A DNA stretch of 24,216 bases. It comes from Chloroflexota bacterium (lineage in GTDB: Bacteria > Chloroflexota > Anaerolineae > Anaerolineales > DRMV01). The stretch spans positions 1 through 24,216 of the forward strand of contig JAADCW010000024.1 in NCBI GenBank assembly GCA_013154225.1, read 5' to 3'. The translations under genes were made by a program, and so were the position numbers. The notes under the pieces were generated by a model that searched no databases, had not been told where the DNA came from, and saw nothing but the letters and a program-made list of their open reading frames with translations. The stretch's first letter is position 1. Every line of letters begins with the position of its first letter. Below are positions 1 to 9,200 of the stretch, in pieces.

Positions 1-1281
1 GATAAAAGCCCGTCCATGTGGTGGACCATCGCCCTGGCGGTAATCGTGCTCTTGGGTGTGATTTCGGTGGTGTTTAGCATCACTTTGCCTAAGTTCAAGA
101 TTATCCAAAACCTGATTGACCGCCTCAACTTGATTTTGCGGGAAAACCTCACTGGCATGATGGTCGTGCGGGCCTTCAACCGCCAGGATTACGAATCCCG
201 CCGCTTTGACCGCACCAACCGCGACTTGACCGACATCAGTTTGTTCGTCAACAAGGTGTTTGTGGTTATCATGCCTGCGATGATGTTGGTGCTCAACGGC
301 GCGATGATTTTGATCCTTTGGGTTGGGTCCCATCAGGTAGCCCAGGCAACCATGCAGGTCGGCGATATGATGGCCTTCATGCAGTACGCCATGCAGGTGG
401 TGTTTGCCTTCCTGATGCTTTCGATGGTGTTCATCGTTCTGCCTCGGGCTGATGTTTCTGCGCATCGGGTGGCCGATGTTTTGGAAACCGAGATTACCGT
501 GAAATCGCCGCCTGATCCCAAACCCTTCCCTGAACCTTTCAAGCCGAGCATTCGGTTTGAGCATGTCTCTTTCCGCTATCCGGAAGCCAAGGAAGACATG
601 CTCCACGATATCAACATTGACATCGCGCCAGGCCAAACCGTGGGCATCATGGGCACCACAGGCTCAGGCAAAACCACGCTGGTCAACCTCATCCCGCGGT
701 TTTACGATGTCACCGCAGGCGCGATTGCCATTGACGATATTGACATTCGGGAAGTCTCCCTGCAGGATTTGCGGGCCCGAATAGGCTACGTGCCGCAGCG
801 CAGCAACTTGTTCGCTGGCACGGTGGAAAGCAACCTGCGCTTTGCCAACCCCAACGCCGACGAAGAGACCATGCGCCGGGCGCTGGAAATTGCCCAAGCT
901 GACTTCATTTTCAAGCACCCCAAAGGGTTGCAGGCCGAAGTTTCGCAAGGCGGCATCAACTTTTCGGGCGGTCAGCGCCAGCGCTTGACCATTGCCCGCG
1001 CGCTGGTCAAAGATGCGCCCATTTACATTTTTGACGAGTGTTTCTCCGCCCTGGATTACAAAACCGACGCCCGCTTGCGGCAGGCGCTGCGCAAGCACTT
1101 GGCTGGCCGCACCATCATCATCGTTTCTCAGCGGGTGGCTACGATCAAAGATGCAGACCAAATTCTGGTGTTGGATCAAGGCCGGGTGATTTGCCAGGGC
1201 ACCCATCGGGAACTGATGGAGGGTTGTGAAGTGTATCGTGAAATTGCCCTCTCGCAACTCAAGCAGGAGGCGCTGGTATGA
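1..1281 (+). CDS. ABC exporter half-transporter, degenerate-site subunit (5' truncated)
   Basis: The open frame runs in from the window edge, so the true start lies upstream and about 426 residues are visible of a usual 580-620. The visible part holds the later membrane helices of an ABC exporter and a complete nucleotide-binding domain. Numbered from the ATG at 16, Walker A is GTTGSGKTT (from residue 213, lysine 219), the signature is SGGQ (317-320) and Walker B is IYIFDE (336-341). The switch-loop histidine is replaced by glutamine (VSQR, Q372), and the D-loop reads SALD. The stop overlaps the start of the next gene (ATGA), so the two are translationally coupled. In heterodimeric exporters such as TM287/288 the degenerate-site subunit carries such a change, while its intact SGGQ serves the partner's consensus site. 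The substrate cannot be told: lipids or drugs are typical. The family is certain; the cargo is unknown. Confidence 0.95.
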   Translation, partial: DKSPSMWWTIALAVIVLLGVISVVFSITLPKFKIIQNLIDRLNLILRENLTGMMVVRAFNRQDYESRRFDRTNRDLTDISLFVNKVFVVIMPAMMLVLNGAMILILWVGSHQVAQATMQVGDMMAFMQYAMQVVFAFLMLSMVFIVLPRADVSAHRVADVLETEITVKSPPDPKPFPEPFKPSIRFEHVSFRYPEAKEDMLHDINIDIAPGQTVGIMGTTGSGKTTLVNLIPRFYDVTAGAIAIDDIDIREVSLQDLRARIGYVPQRSNLFAGTVESNLRFANPNADEETMRRALEIAQADFIFKHPKGLQAEVSQGGINFSGGQRQRLTIARALVKDAPIYIFDECFSALDYKTDARLRQALRKHLAGRTIIIVSQRVATIKDADQILVLDQGRVICQGTHRELMEGCEVYREIALSQLKQEALV

Positions 1282-3206
1282 ACGCCGCACGCTTTCAACA
1301 AGTTTCGTCCAGCAAATTGAGCAGTCAGCCCAGCCGCAGCAGCGGCCCGCGCATGGGGCACGGTATGCCCATGGGGCCCGTGGATAAGCCTACCGACTTC
1401 AAGGGCACCCTGCGCAAACTGGTGGCTTATCTCAAACCTTACAAAGCCAAAATCCTCATCGTGTTTGTCTTCGCGGTGGGTTCCACGCTCTTTTCCATTG
1501 TGGGGCCGAAAATCCTTGGCAATGCTACCACTACCCTTTTCGATGGGGTGATGGCACAGCTTGCAGGCACAGGCAGCATTGACTTTGCCAAAATCGGGCA
1601 GATTTTGCTGATTGCCCTGTTGCTCTACATCTTCTCTGCCATTTTCGGCTATTTGCAGGGCTGGTTGATGACCGACGTGGCCATGGAGGTCACGTACGAA
1701 CTGCGCAAGGCGTTGATGGAAAAAATCCACCGGATGCCCTTCCGCTATTTCGACGGCACCACCCACGGCGAAGTGCTCTCGCGGTTGACCAACGACGTGG
1801 ATACCGTCAACCGCACCCTCAACCAAAGCCTGACCCAAATGGTCACCTCACTGGTGACAGTGTTGGGCATTTTGGGGATGATGCTTTACATCAGTTGGCA
1901 GATGACCATCATTGCCATTCTGATTGTGCCCCTTTCCTTTGTGGTCATGGTGGGCATCATCAAATCTTCCCAAAAGTTCTTTGCCCGCCAACAGCGCTTT
2001 TTGGGGCACGTCAATGGCCATGTGGAAGAGATGTTTGGCGCGCACCTGATTGTCAAAGCGTTCAACGGTGAGGCCAAGAGCATCCACAAATTCGACGGTT
2101 ACAACGAAGCCCTGTACGAAGCCGGCTGGAAAGCGCAGTTCCTCTCGGGCATTATGCGCCCGCTCATGCGCTGGATTGGCAACCTGGGGTATGTGGCCGT
2201 AGTGATTTTGGGTGGTTGGCTGGCCATCCGCAACCTCATCACCGTGGGCGACATTCAGGCCTTCATCCAATACATGCGGTCGTTCACCCAGCCCATCACC
2301 CAGTTGGCCAACATCTCCAACATCTTGCAGCAGACCGTGGCCGCGGCCGAGCGGGTATTCGACTTCCTGGAAGAAGAAGAGGAAGCCCCCGACCCTGCCG
2401 AGCCGGTCAAACTGGAAAAGGTAGCTGGGAAGGTGGAGTTCCGCGACGTCCACTTTGGCTACCTGCCCGATAAGATGGTCATCAAAGGCTTTACCGCTCG
2501 TATTGAACCCGGTCAGAAGGTGGCCATCGTAGGCCCCACTGGTGCAGGCAAGACTACCATCGTCAAACTGCTGATGCGCTTTTACGATGTCAACAAGGGC
2601 GCCATTTTGGTGGATGGTTACGACGTGCGGGAATTTGCCCGTGCTGACCTGCGGCGCATGTTTGGCATGGTGTTGCAAGATACCTGGCTGTTCAACGGTA
2701 CGATCATGGAAAACATCCGCTACGGGCGGCTGGATGCTACCGACGAAGAGGTGATTGCCGCGGCCAAGGCCGCACGCGCCCACCACTTCATCCAGGCGCT
2801 TCCCGAAGGCTATAACTTTGTCATCAACGAGGAAGTGACCAACATTTCCCAGGGGCAGAAACAGCTCATTACCATTGCCCGCGCACTGTTGGCCGATCCG
2901 CCCATGCTGATTTTGGACGAGGCCACCAGTTCGGTGGACACCCACACCGAGTTGCTCATCCAGCAGGCGATGGACGAATTGATGGCTGGCCGCACCAGTT
3001 TCGTGATTGCGCATCGGCTTTCGACCATCCGCAACGCGGATTTGATTTTGGTGATGCGCGACGGCAACATTGTGGAACAAGGCACCCACGATGAACTGTT
3101 GGCCCGCGGCGGATTTTACGCCGAGCTCTACAACAGCCAGTTTGCCAATCCCCTGTTGGAAGATTTACCCGAAGACGTCTTGGGCACTGCGCCCAGCCCG
3201 GCCTGA
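1278..3206 (+). CDS. ABC exporter half-transporter, consensus-site subunit
   Basis: This complete 642-residue protein is an inner-membrane exporter half: a Gly/Met-rich N-terminal tail, a six-helix transmembrane domain (roughly residues 50-340) and a nucleotide-binding domain. Walker A is GPTGAGKTT (419-427, K425). Walker B is MLILDE (543-548) with catalytic E548, and the switch-loop histidine is H579 (AHRLST). The signature is NISQGQ (522-527) instead of LSGGQ, as in TM288 of the TM287/288 heterodimer. This subunit therefore supplies the catalytic residues of the working ATP site, while its weak signature faces the degenerate site of the upstream partner. The start at 1278 overlaps the upstream stop by four bases. 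A strong terminator follows within 30 bases, so this is the last gene of its operon. The heterodimer assignment is an inference from complementary motif changes; the substrate is unknown. Confidence 0.95.
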   Translation: MNAARFQQVSSSKLSSQPSRSSGPRMGHGMPMGPVDKPTDFKGTLRKLVAYLKPYKAKILIVFVFAVGSTLFSIVGPKILGNATTTLFDGVMAQLAGTGSIDFAKIGQILLIALLLYIFSAIFGYLQGWLMTDVAMEVTYELRKALMEKIHRMPFRYFDGTTHGEVLSRLTNDVDTVNRTLNQSLTQMVTSLVTVLGILGMMLYISWQMTIIAILIVPLSFVVMVGIIKSSQKFFARQQRFLGHVNGHVEEMFGAHLIVKAFNGEAKSIHKFDGYNEALYEAGWKAQFLSGIMRPLMRWIGNLGYVAVVILGGWLAIRNLITVGDIQAFIQYMRSFTQPITQLANISNILQQTVAAAERVFDFLEEEEEAPDPAEPVKLEKVAGKVEFRDVHFGYLPDKMVIKGFTARIEPGQKVAIVGPTGAGKTTIVKLLMRFYDVNKGAILVDGYDVREFARADLRRMFGMVLQDTWLFNGTIMENIRYGRLDATDEEVIAAAKAARAHHFIQALPEGYNFVINEEVTNISQGQKQLITIARALLADPPMLILDEATSSVDTHTELLIQQAMDELMAGRTSFVIAHRLSTIRNADLILVMRDGNIVEQGTHDELLARGGFYAELYNSQFANPLLEDLPEDVLGTAPSPA

Positions 3207-3228
3207 GTTTCAGGTTTTCGTGTTGCTC

Positions 3229-3262
3229 AAAAGCACCTGGCCCTCGCGCCGGGTGCTTTTTT
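3229..3262 (+). terminator. Rho-independent terminator of the ABC exporter operon
   Basis: A 12-bp stem (AAAGCACCTGGC pairing with GCCGGGTGCTTT, with one T-G wobble) encloses a 6-base loop, and a run of six T at 3257-3262 ends it. It starts 22 bases after the ABC stop codon. Confidence 0.9.
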
Positions 3263-3382
3263 GTTAGAAGACGGCATCATGGCCCTGATCGGGCTTTGCT
3301 GTGAAAGGATAGGTGCAACCCGCGGCGCGGTGTGATTCGCGCTCGCGCGTTTAAGGAAACCCAACCCAAAGCGCATGTTTTT

Positions 3383-3391
3383 TGATACAAT
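3383..3391 (+). promoter_or_regulatory. Extended -10 promoter, likely leaderless, for the PBP-like gene
   Basis: TGATACAAT is an extended -10 (TGn followed by TACAAT, 5 of 6 matches to TATAAT). Only six bases separate it from the ATG at 3398, so transcription would start at or next to the start codon. No Shine-Dalgarno sequence is present, which fits a leaderless mRNA. No convincing -35 element is visible. The rest of the 3263-3397 gap shows no other element. Confidence 0.6.
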
Positions 3392-3397
3392 CATCAC

Positions 3398-6151
3398 ATG
3401 CGTTATCTTTCGCACATCCTGCGCGCCCGCAGGCGGCGGGAAGCCGCAGCCCGGCGTCGTTGGAGCACACGTTTGCGCCCGTGGGGGTTAGGGGTGCTAA
3501 TGGCGTTGGGCTTGCTGGTGGCTGGGGCTGCCGCAGTAGCAGCCTGGGGGTACGTTTATCTCACTGCCGACCTTCCCAGCCCTGAGGTGCTTCCTGCCTG
3601 GCTTGATGCGCCCGATGGCCTTTTGCTTTCCCCCAGCCAATATCTCACGGCCGATGGCGCCCCCCTTACCCAGCAAATTCCCACGGCTGGCGCGGTAACG
3701 CTTGCCGACCTGCCCCCTTACGCGCCGCAGGCAGTGCTGGCCGCAATTGATCCCGATTTTGAAGCCCAGCCCGGCTATACGGGGCATTTTTGGCAAACCA
3801 ATACGCCCCCTACCCTGGCCGAGCGCCTGGCCCAGCGGCTTTTGTTGTTCGACGAACCACCTTCCACCCGCCGCCGTTTGCGCGCCCGCATTTTGGCCGC
3901 GCAGATGATTTCCCAATACGGCCATGAGCGGGTGCTGACGTGGTATCTCAACATTGCCGATTTTGGGCATGGTTTTTATGGCCTGGAAGCCGCAAGCCAG
4001 GGCTATTTGGGCAAGCCAGCCAGCGCGCTGACCCTTTCCGAAGCCGCGCTTTTGGCCGCGGTTTTGCCTGATCCTGCCCTGAACCCTTGGGACGCGCCCG
4101 AAATCGCGGAACAGCGGCGCCAGCAACTGATCATGACCATGCTGGCGCAAGCCCGCATTGATGCGCCTCAAAGCCAGGAAGCCCTGCCCGCAGCACCCAA
4201 AGTCCTGCCCCAACCCCAAACGCCGCCTTCCCCTTTGCTGAACCTCGCCCAACAGCAGGTGGCCGCGGATTGGCCTCTGCCCACGCGCGGGCTGACGGTT
4301 TACACTTCGGTAGATGCTGACCTGCAATCTCAGGCCGATTGTTTGCGCAAGGCGGTTTTGCAGGCCGCACCCAATGCCGAAAACGATTGCCCCGCGGCGC
4401 GCTTTTTGCCGCCGTTGCTGTTGGAGCATCCCTTACCCCAAGATGCTGCTTTAGAAGCTATTGTGTTGGATGCAACCAATGGCAGCATTTTGGCCTGGAG
4501 CCAGCCCCAGGCCGAGGCTGCGCCCCACGCGCCGGGCACTGCACTGGCCCCGTGGGTTTATGCTGTGGCCTTTTCCCGAGGGTTTGCCCCGGCAACCCTT
4601 ACGTGGGATGTGCCGGCCAACGTCCCCTCTGGGGTGGAAGCCGCCAATGCCGACGGCAAATTTCACGGCCCCATGCGGATGAGGATGGCGTTGGCCAACG
4701 ATTATTTGGTGCCCACCCTGCACCTCTTGGATCAGTTAGGCCCGCAGACGGTGTGGGCAACAGCCGCACGCATTGGCTTGCCCTCTTTGCAAAGCCAAAG
4801 CGCCTTGGGCTATGGCCTGCTGCTCGACCAGGGGCAACTTACCCTGCCAGATTTGGCCCACGGCTATACGGCTTTTGCCACGTTGGGGCGCTGGCGGGGG
4901 CTTCCGCAGGGTGAGATTTTGACCGCGGACGTGTTGGCGCAGGTCGTAGACGCCCACGGCAACCTGCGCTTCGCGTATCAACCTGAACAACAAGGGGTGC
5001 TCAGCCCTGGGCTGGCTTATTTGGTCACCGATGTGCTCGCAGACCAGGCCGCGAAGTGGCCCTCGTTGGGGCACCCGAACCCTTTGGAAATCGGACGCCC
5101 TTTGGCTGCCCACGTGGGGCAGAACAGCGAAGGCGGGGTTTGGGTTGTGGGTTATACGCCTCAGCGGGTGATTGCAGTGTATGCCCAGGGTGAAGCCGTG
5201 GCGCAAAGCAAAGACGCGGCCCTGGCTTATTGGCATGCCCTGGCGCGAGCCGCGCTGGCTTCCCAGCCTGCCCAGGGATGGCCTCGGCCTGCAGATATTA
5301 CCGAGGTAACGGTGTGTGATCCCTCGGGGATGCTGCCCACGGCAGACTGCCCCAATTTGGTGGATGAAGTCTTCCTGCAGGGCACCGAGCCCACGGCTGC
5401 AGATACCCTTTACCGCCGTGTGGCTGTGGATCGGGAAACCGGTCTGCGGGCAACGGTGTTTACCCCGCCGCAGTTGGTCGAGGAGCAAGTTTTCATGATG
5501 GTGCCGCCTGAAGCCCGTTCCTGGGCTCAGGAAGCCGGCCTGCCCCTGCCGCCGGAGAATTACGATTTGGTGCTGCTCCCTCAACCTTCACCCAACGCGC
5601 ACCTGACATCGCCCGAGGCCTTTTCCTATGTGCGGGGCGAAGTGCCGTTGCGGGGCACGGCCGCGGGTGAGGGTTTTGCATCCTATCGGGTGCAGGTGGG
5701 CGAGGGATTGAATCCCCAGGCGTGGGTTGTGGTGGCCGAAGGCACCCAGCCTGTGGAAGATGGCTTGCTGGGCACGTGGCAGACCGAGGGCTTGAGTGGC
5801 CTGTATGCCCTGCAGTTGTTGGTGACTGACCGGCAGGGGCGGGTGACCACCTACACCACCCAGGTGACTGTGGACGATCAACCCCCGCGGGTGGCCTTTG
5901 CCCATCCTCAGCCCGAAGACCTGGCCGCGGCTGCTCAGCAGGGCTACCTCATTGTCCAGGCTGAAGCCGAAGACGATCTGGCCCTGGCCTGGGTGCGTTT
6001 GGAAGTGGACGGCCAGGAAGTGGCTACCTTGCAAGCCCCGCCGTATATTTTTGCCGTGCGGCTGAGCACAGGTGATCACACCCTGCGGCTCACCGCGGCC
6101 GACGAAGCAGGCAATCAAAGTCAAAAGGTGCAGAAAATCACCTTGCCATGA
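3398..6151 (+). CDS. Class A penicillin-binding-protein-like pseudoenzyme with Ig-like C-terminal tail
   Basis: 917 residues: an Arg-rich cytoplasmic N-terminus, one membrane anchor (about 31-55), a GT51 transglycosylase-like domain (about 75-255), a transpeptidase-like domain (about 295-620) and a C-terminal part with Ig-like segments (about 740-917). Conserved scaffold stretches identify the family: YLNIADFGHGFYGLEAAS and GKPASALTLSEAALLA in the GT51 part, and VWVVGYTPQRVIAVY in the transpeptidase part. The catalytic motifs are missing. The EDxxFxxHxG motif reads AIDPDFEAQPG (117 is Ile, not Glu). The RKxxE glutamate is Ala163. GGSTITQQ is not recognisable near 134-146. The SxxK motif reads TALA (381-384), SxN is lost near 431-440, and KTG(T) reads HVGQ (572-575). 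It should therefore sit on the outer face of the membrane without polymerising or cross-linking glycan. A binding, scaffolding or regulatory role is inference. The frame is intact over 2.7 kb, so it is not a decaying pseudogene. Confidence 0.85.
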   Translation: MRYLSHILRARRRREAAARRRWSTRLRPWGLGVLMALGLLVAGAAAVAAWGYVYLTADLPSPEVLPAWLDAPDGLLLSPSQYLTADGAPLTQQIPTAGAVTLADLPPYAPQAVLAAIDPDFEAQPGYTGHFWQTNTPPTLAERLAQRLLLFDEPPSTRRRLRARILAAQMISQYGHERVLTWYLNIADFGHGFYGLEAASQGYLGKPASALTLSEAALLAAVLPDPALNPWDAPEIAEQRRQQLIMTMLAQARIDAPQSQEALPAAPKVLPQPQTPPSPLLNLAQQQVAADWPLPTRGLTVYTSVDADLQSQADCLRKAVLQAAPNAENDCPAARFLPPLLLEHPLPQDAALEAIVLDATNGSILAWSQPQAEAAPHAPGTALAPWVYAVAFSRGFAPATLTWDVPANVPSGVEAANADGKFHGPMRMRMALANDYLVPTLHLLDQLGPQTVWATAARIGLPSLQSQSALGYGLLLDQGQLTLPDLAHGYTAFATLGRWRGLPQGEILTADVLAQVVDAHGNLRFAYQPEQQGVLSPGLAYLVTDVLADQAAKWPSLGHPNPLEIGRPLAAHVGQNSEGGVWVVGYTPQRVIAVYAQGEAVAQSKDAALAYWHALARAALASQPAQGWPRPADITEVTVCDPSGMLPTADCPNLVDEVFLQGTEPTAADTLYRRVAVDRETGLRATVFTPPQLVEEQVFMMVPPEARSWAQEAGLPLPPENYDLVLLPQPSPNAHLTSPEAFSYVRGEVPLRGTAAGEGFASYRVQVGEGLNPQAWVVVAEGTQPVEDGLLGTWQTEGLSGLYALQLLVTDRQGRVTTYTTQVTVDDQPPRVAFAHPQPEDLAAAAQQGYLIVQAEAEDDLALAWVRLEVDGQEVATLQAPPYIFAVRLSTGDHTLRLTAADEAGNQSQKVQKITLP

Positions 6152-6210
6152 TCAATTGAGGAGAGAAAAGCAACTTTTAACACCTCTAAGAGTTATATTA
6201 AAGTAAAGAA

Positions 6211-6219
6211 TGTTACAAT
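6211..6219 (+). promoter_or_regulatory. Extended -10 promoter upstream of the BTAD regulator
   Basis: TGTTACAAT sits in a local AT-rich island (about 6170-6225) between two GC-rich genes. It gives an extended -10 with a leader of roughly 70 bases before the ATG at 6296. No clear -35 is seen, which is common with extended -10 promoters. Confidence 0.55.
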
Positions 6220-6295
6220 ATTGAAGGCGGCCTAACGCACGCCCTATTGCTTTGTTCACCCCCTTTCGCTTCTGAACCATTGCCCGAGAGCACCT

Positions 6296-9200
6296 ATGCC
6301 GTTGGAGATCTTGCTTTTAGGTCCGCCCCAAATTTTGGAAGACGGCCAACCGCCGAGCAAGGCTCGGGTTTTGCGCCGTCGAGAGCGTGCCGCGCTCTAC
6401 TTTTTGGCAGCCAATACCTCGCCTGTTTCCCGTGATCGTTTGCTGAACTTGCTTTGGGGGCTTGATGCTGATCCAACAAAAATTACCAACGCACTTTCTG
6501 TTACCCTGAGCCGCTTGCGGCATTTCCTTCCGAAGGATGCCTTTCGGCGCACCAACACCGGCTATGAGTTGGTGACACACCCCGATGTGTTCATTGATTA
6601 TCGGGCGTTTTGCGACGTGTGCCACCACGATTTGCCGCGCGCCCGACGCATTCCCCCGGAAGAGCCCTTGGGCGCATCCTTGGCCGCGAGTTTGCAGCGC
6701 GCGCTTTCCCTGTGGCGAGGCGAATTTTTAGAAGGGTTTGCGCCGCCAAAGGGCACGCCCGCGGAATACGACGACTGGATTATCACCACAGCCAACTATC
6801 TTGAAACCCATTACCTGGCCCTGCTGAGCCGTTTGGCCCAGCACGCCTTTGCTTCGCAAGATTACCCCCAGGCGTTTGGCTTGGCTTCCAAGGCCTTGGA
6901 ACGCTATCCAGGCCAGCCTGAGATGCTCTTGCTGGCTTTGCGCGCTTTGCGGTGGCAGGGGCTTACCAAGCGCGCCAGCGATTTCCTGAGGACCATGCGG
7001 GAGCGCTATTTAGAGGTCACAGGCCAAGATTACGATTCTGAAACCCTGCACCTGGCCCAAGATTTGCTCACCCGACGGAAGTTCAACAAAGCCAAAGAGG
7101 AAAACACGCCCTGGAAAGAGCGTCAGGCCCTCAAAACCCCCTTTGTGGGGCGGAAGGACCTTTTGGACGACCTGGAACGCCGCGCGAAGCAAGGCGGGGT
7201 TGCCCTGGTTTTGGGCGACGCAGGCCAGGGCAAAACCCGATTGCTGCAGGAATTTATCCAGCGGGTGCGCGAAGACCATCGGGTTGTGACCGCGGTGTGC
7301 CATCACGGCGAAAGCGCTTTGCCTTTTGCGCCCCTGTTGGGCGCGTTCCGCCGTCAGGTCAACCCTGAGGAATGGTCTCAAGTGCCGGAGCCGTGGTGGC
7401 CTTACTTGCTGCATCTTTTCCCCGAGGCCAAGAAATACCTGCCGTATGTGCCATTGGAGCGCCCGCCCGCGCCTTTGCAAAGCCAATTGATGGAAGTGCT
7501 CCGTCAGATTTTGCTGGTGATGTCGCGGGAAGCCCCCTTAGTGCTGTGCGTGGACGATGCGCAGTGGAGCGATGCGGCTACGGTGGACGCGTTGCTCTAT
7601 TTCATGGAACGGGGCCCCTTTGAGCGGGACGGCGATTTCATGCTCATCACCGCGCGCCGTGAAGCCTTCCGAGAAAGCCCCCTGGGCGAGCGTTTGTTGC
7701 CACTTATTCAGGAAGGCCACATCGCGAGCGTGGAACTGGACGGCTTGCGCAAAGACGAAGTCGCGGCCCTGGCCGAGAGCGTGCTGGCACGGCGTTTGGA
7801 CAAAGAGGAAACCGAAAGCCTCTGGAAAGCCACGGTGGCGGGAACGCCGCTCTATGTGCTGGAAATGCTGCGGCATCAGTTGGAAACAGGCAACGCGGAG
7901 CGGCCAGTGAGCGAGTGGCCGTTGGCACATCGCTTGGTGACGTTGCTGGAGCAGCGGCTGGATCAACTTTCCGACGACGAGCGTCTGGTGCTTTCCTACG
8001 CGGCATTGCAGGAAAGCGGTTTCCCCTGGCAGGTGCTCAAAGAAGCCGCGGGGCTGGATGAAGAGCGGCTGGTCGCGGCCCTGGAAGGGCTGGAAGCACG
8101 CGGTTGGATTCAGCGAAACGACCAACAGCGCGGGCGCATCCTCTACACCTTTGTGCACGACAAACTGCGGGAAGTAGTGGACCGCCACATCAGCCCCTTA
8201 CGGCGGCAGAGCATCCACGGCAAATTGGCCCAGGCGTGGGAAAAAGTGCTCGACGACGCGGCGCAAAGCCGCGCCGCGATCATTGCCCGCCACTATCAGG
8301 AAGCCGGCGAAGCCCGCCGCGCCTTCCGGTGGTGGATCCTTTCAGCCCACCACGCGCTGGAGCTGGGCGTGGCACGGCAGGCGCACGACGCCTTTTACCA
8401 TGCCGAGCGGGTGCTTTTCCAAGAAGATGCCATCGCGGGGTTTGACATCCACGATATTTGGGCCCTATACGCGGAATGGATGCTGTTGGCCGCAGATACC
8501 GTGGATTTTGCCACCCTGGAGCATATCGAGCAATCGCTGTTGCGGCTGGCTGAACTGCGCCGCAGTCCGGTTCTGCGCAGCAGCGCGTTGAACGCCAAAG
8601 CCCATGCCCTCCGCCTGCGCGATCGGCTGAGCGAGGCTTTGAGCCGCACTCAGGAAGCCCTCCGCTGGCTGAAATCGGTGCCCAACAGCGCCCTGCCCCA
8701 GGTAGAAGTCTGCACCCACCATGCAACCCTGCTCTACCTTCAGGGCCGCATTGGGGAATCCATCGAATGCCTGAACAAGGCCCTGGAAATCGCCCAGGAT
8801 TTGGATTCGCCCCTGGCGCCCCTTTTCTTGGGCAGTGTGTATTACCAGCGTGCTGTGGCTGATACGCTGAGTTTCCGCCCAGACAAGGGCCTGGAAGAGG
8901 CCAACAAAGCCCTGCAAGCCTATCACGCCAGCCGCCGCGTGTTTGGCGTGGCCGATGCTTTGGGCATTCGCTCCCTGGCGCTGTTTATGCTGGGGCGCTA
9001 CGAAGAGGCACTGGCCGATTGCCAGGAGGCCCGCGAGCGCGCGGTGCTGTTCAACAAGCGCCGCATGTTGGGCTATCTCTACGCCTACTGCGCGTTCCCC
9101 ATGGGCGCGATGGGGCGCTGGAAAGAAGCCTGGGACGCGGCTCAGCAGGCCCTGGCTTTGGGTGTTGAACAACAGCACAAAGCCACCCTGGGAATTGCCC

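Noticed and set aside
1848..3089. 413-codon open frame on the minus strand
   Set aside because: It is fully antisense to the second ABC subunit, with a His/Gly/Gln-rich composition and no recognisable motif.
3497..4429. 310-codon open frame on the minus strand
   Set aside because: It is antisense to the PBP-like gene, whose family motifs confirm the plus strand. No ribosome site or motif is seen.
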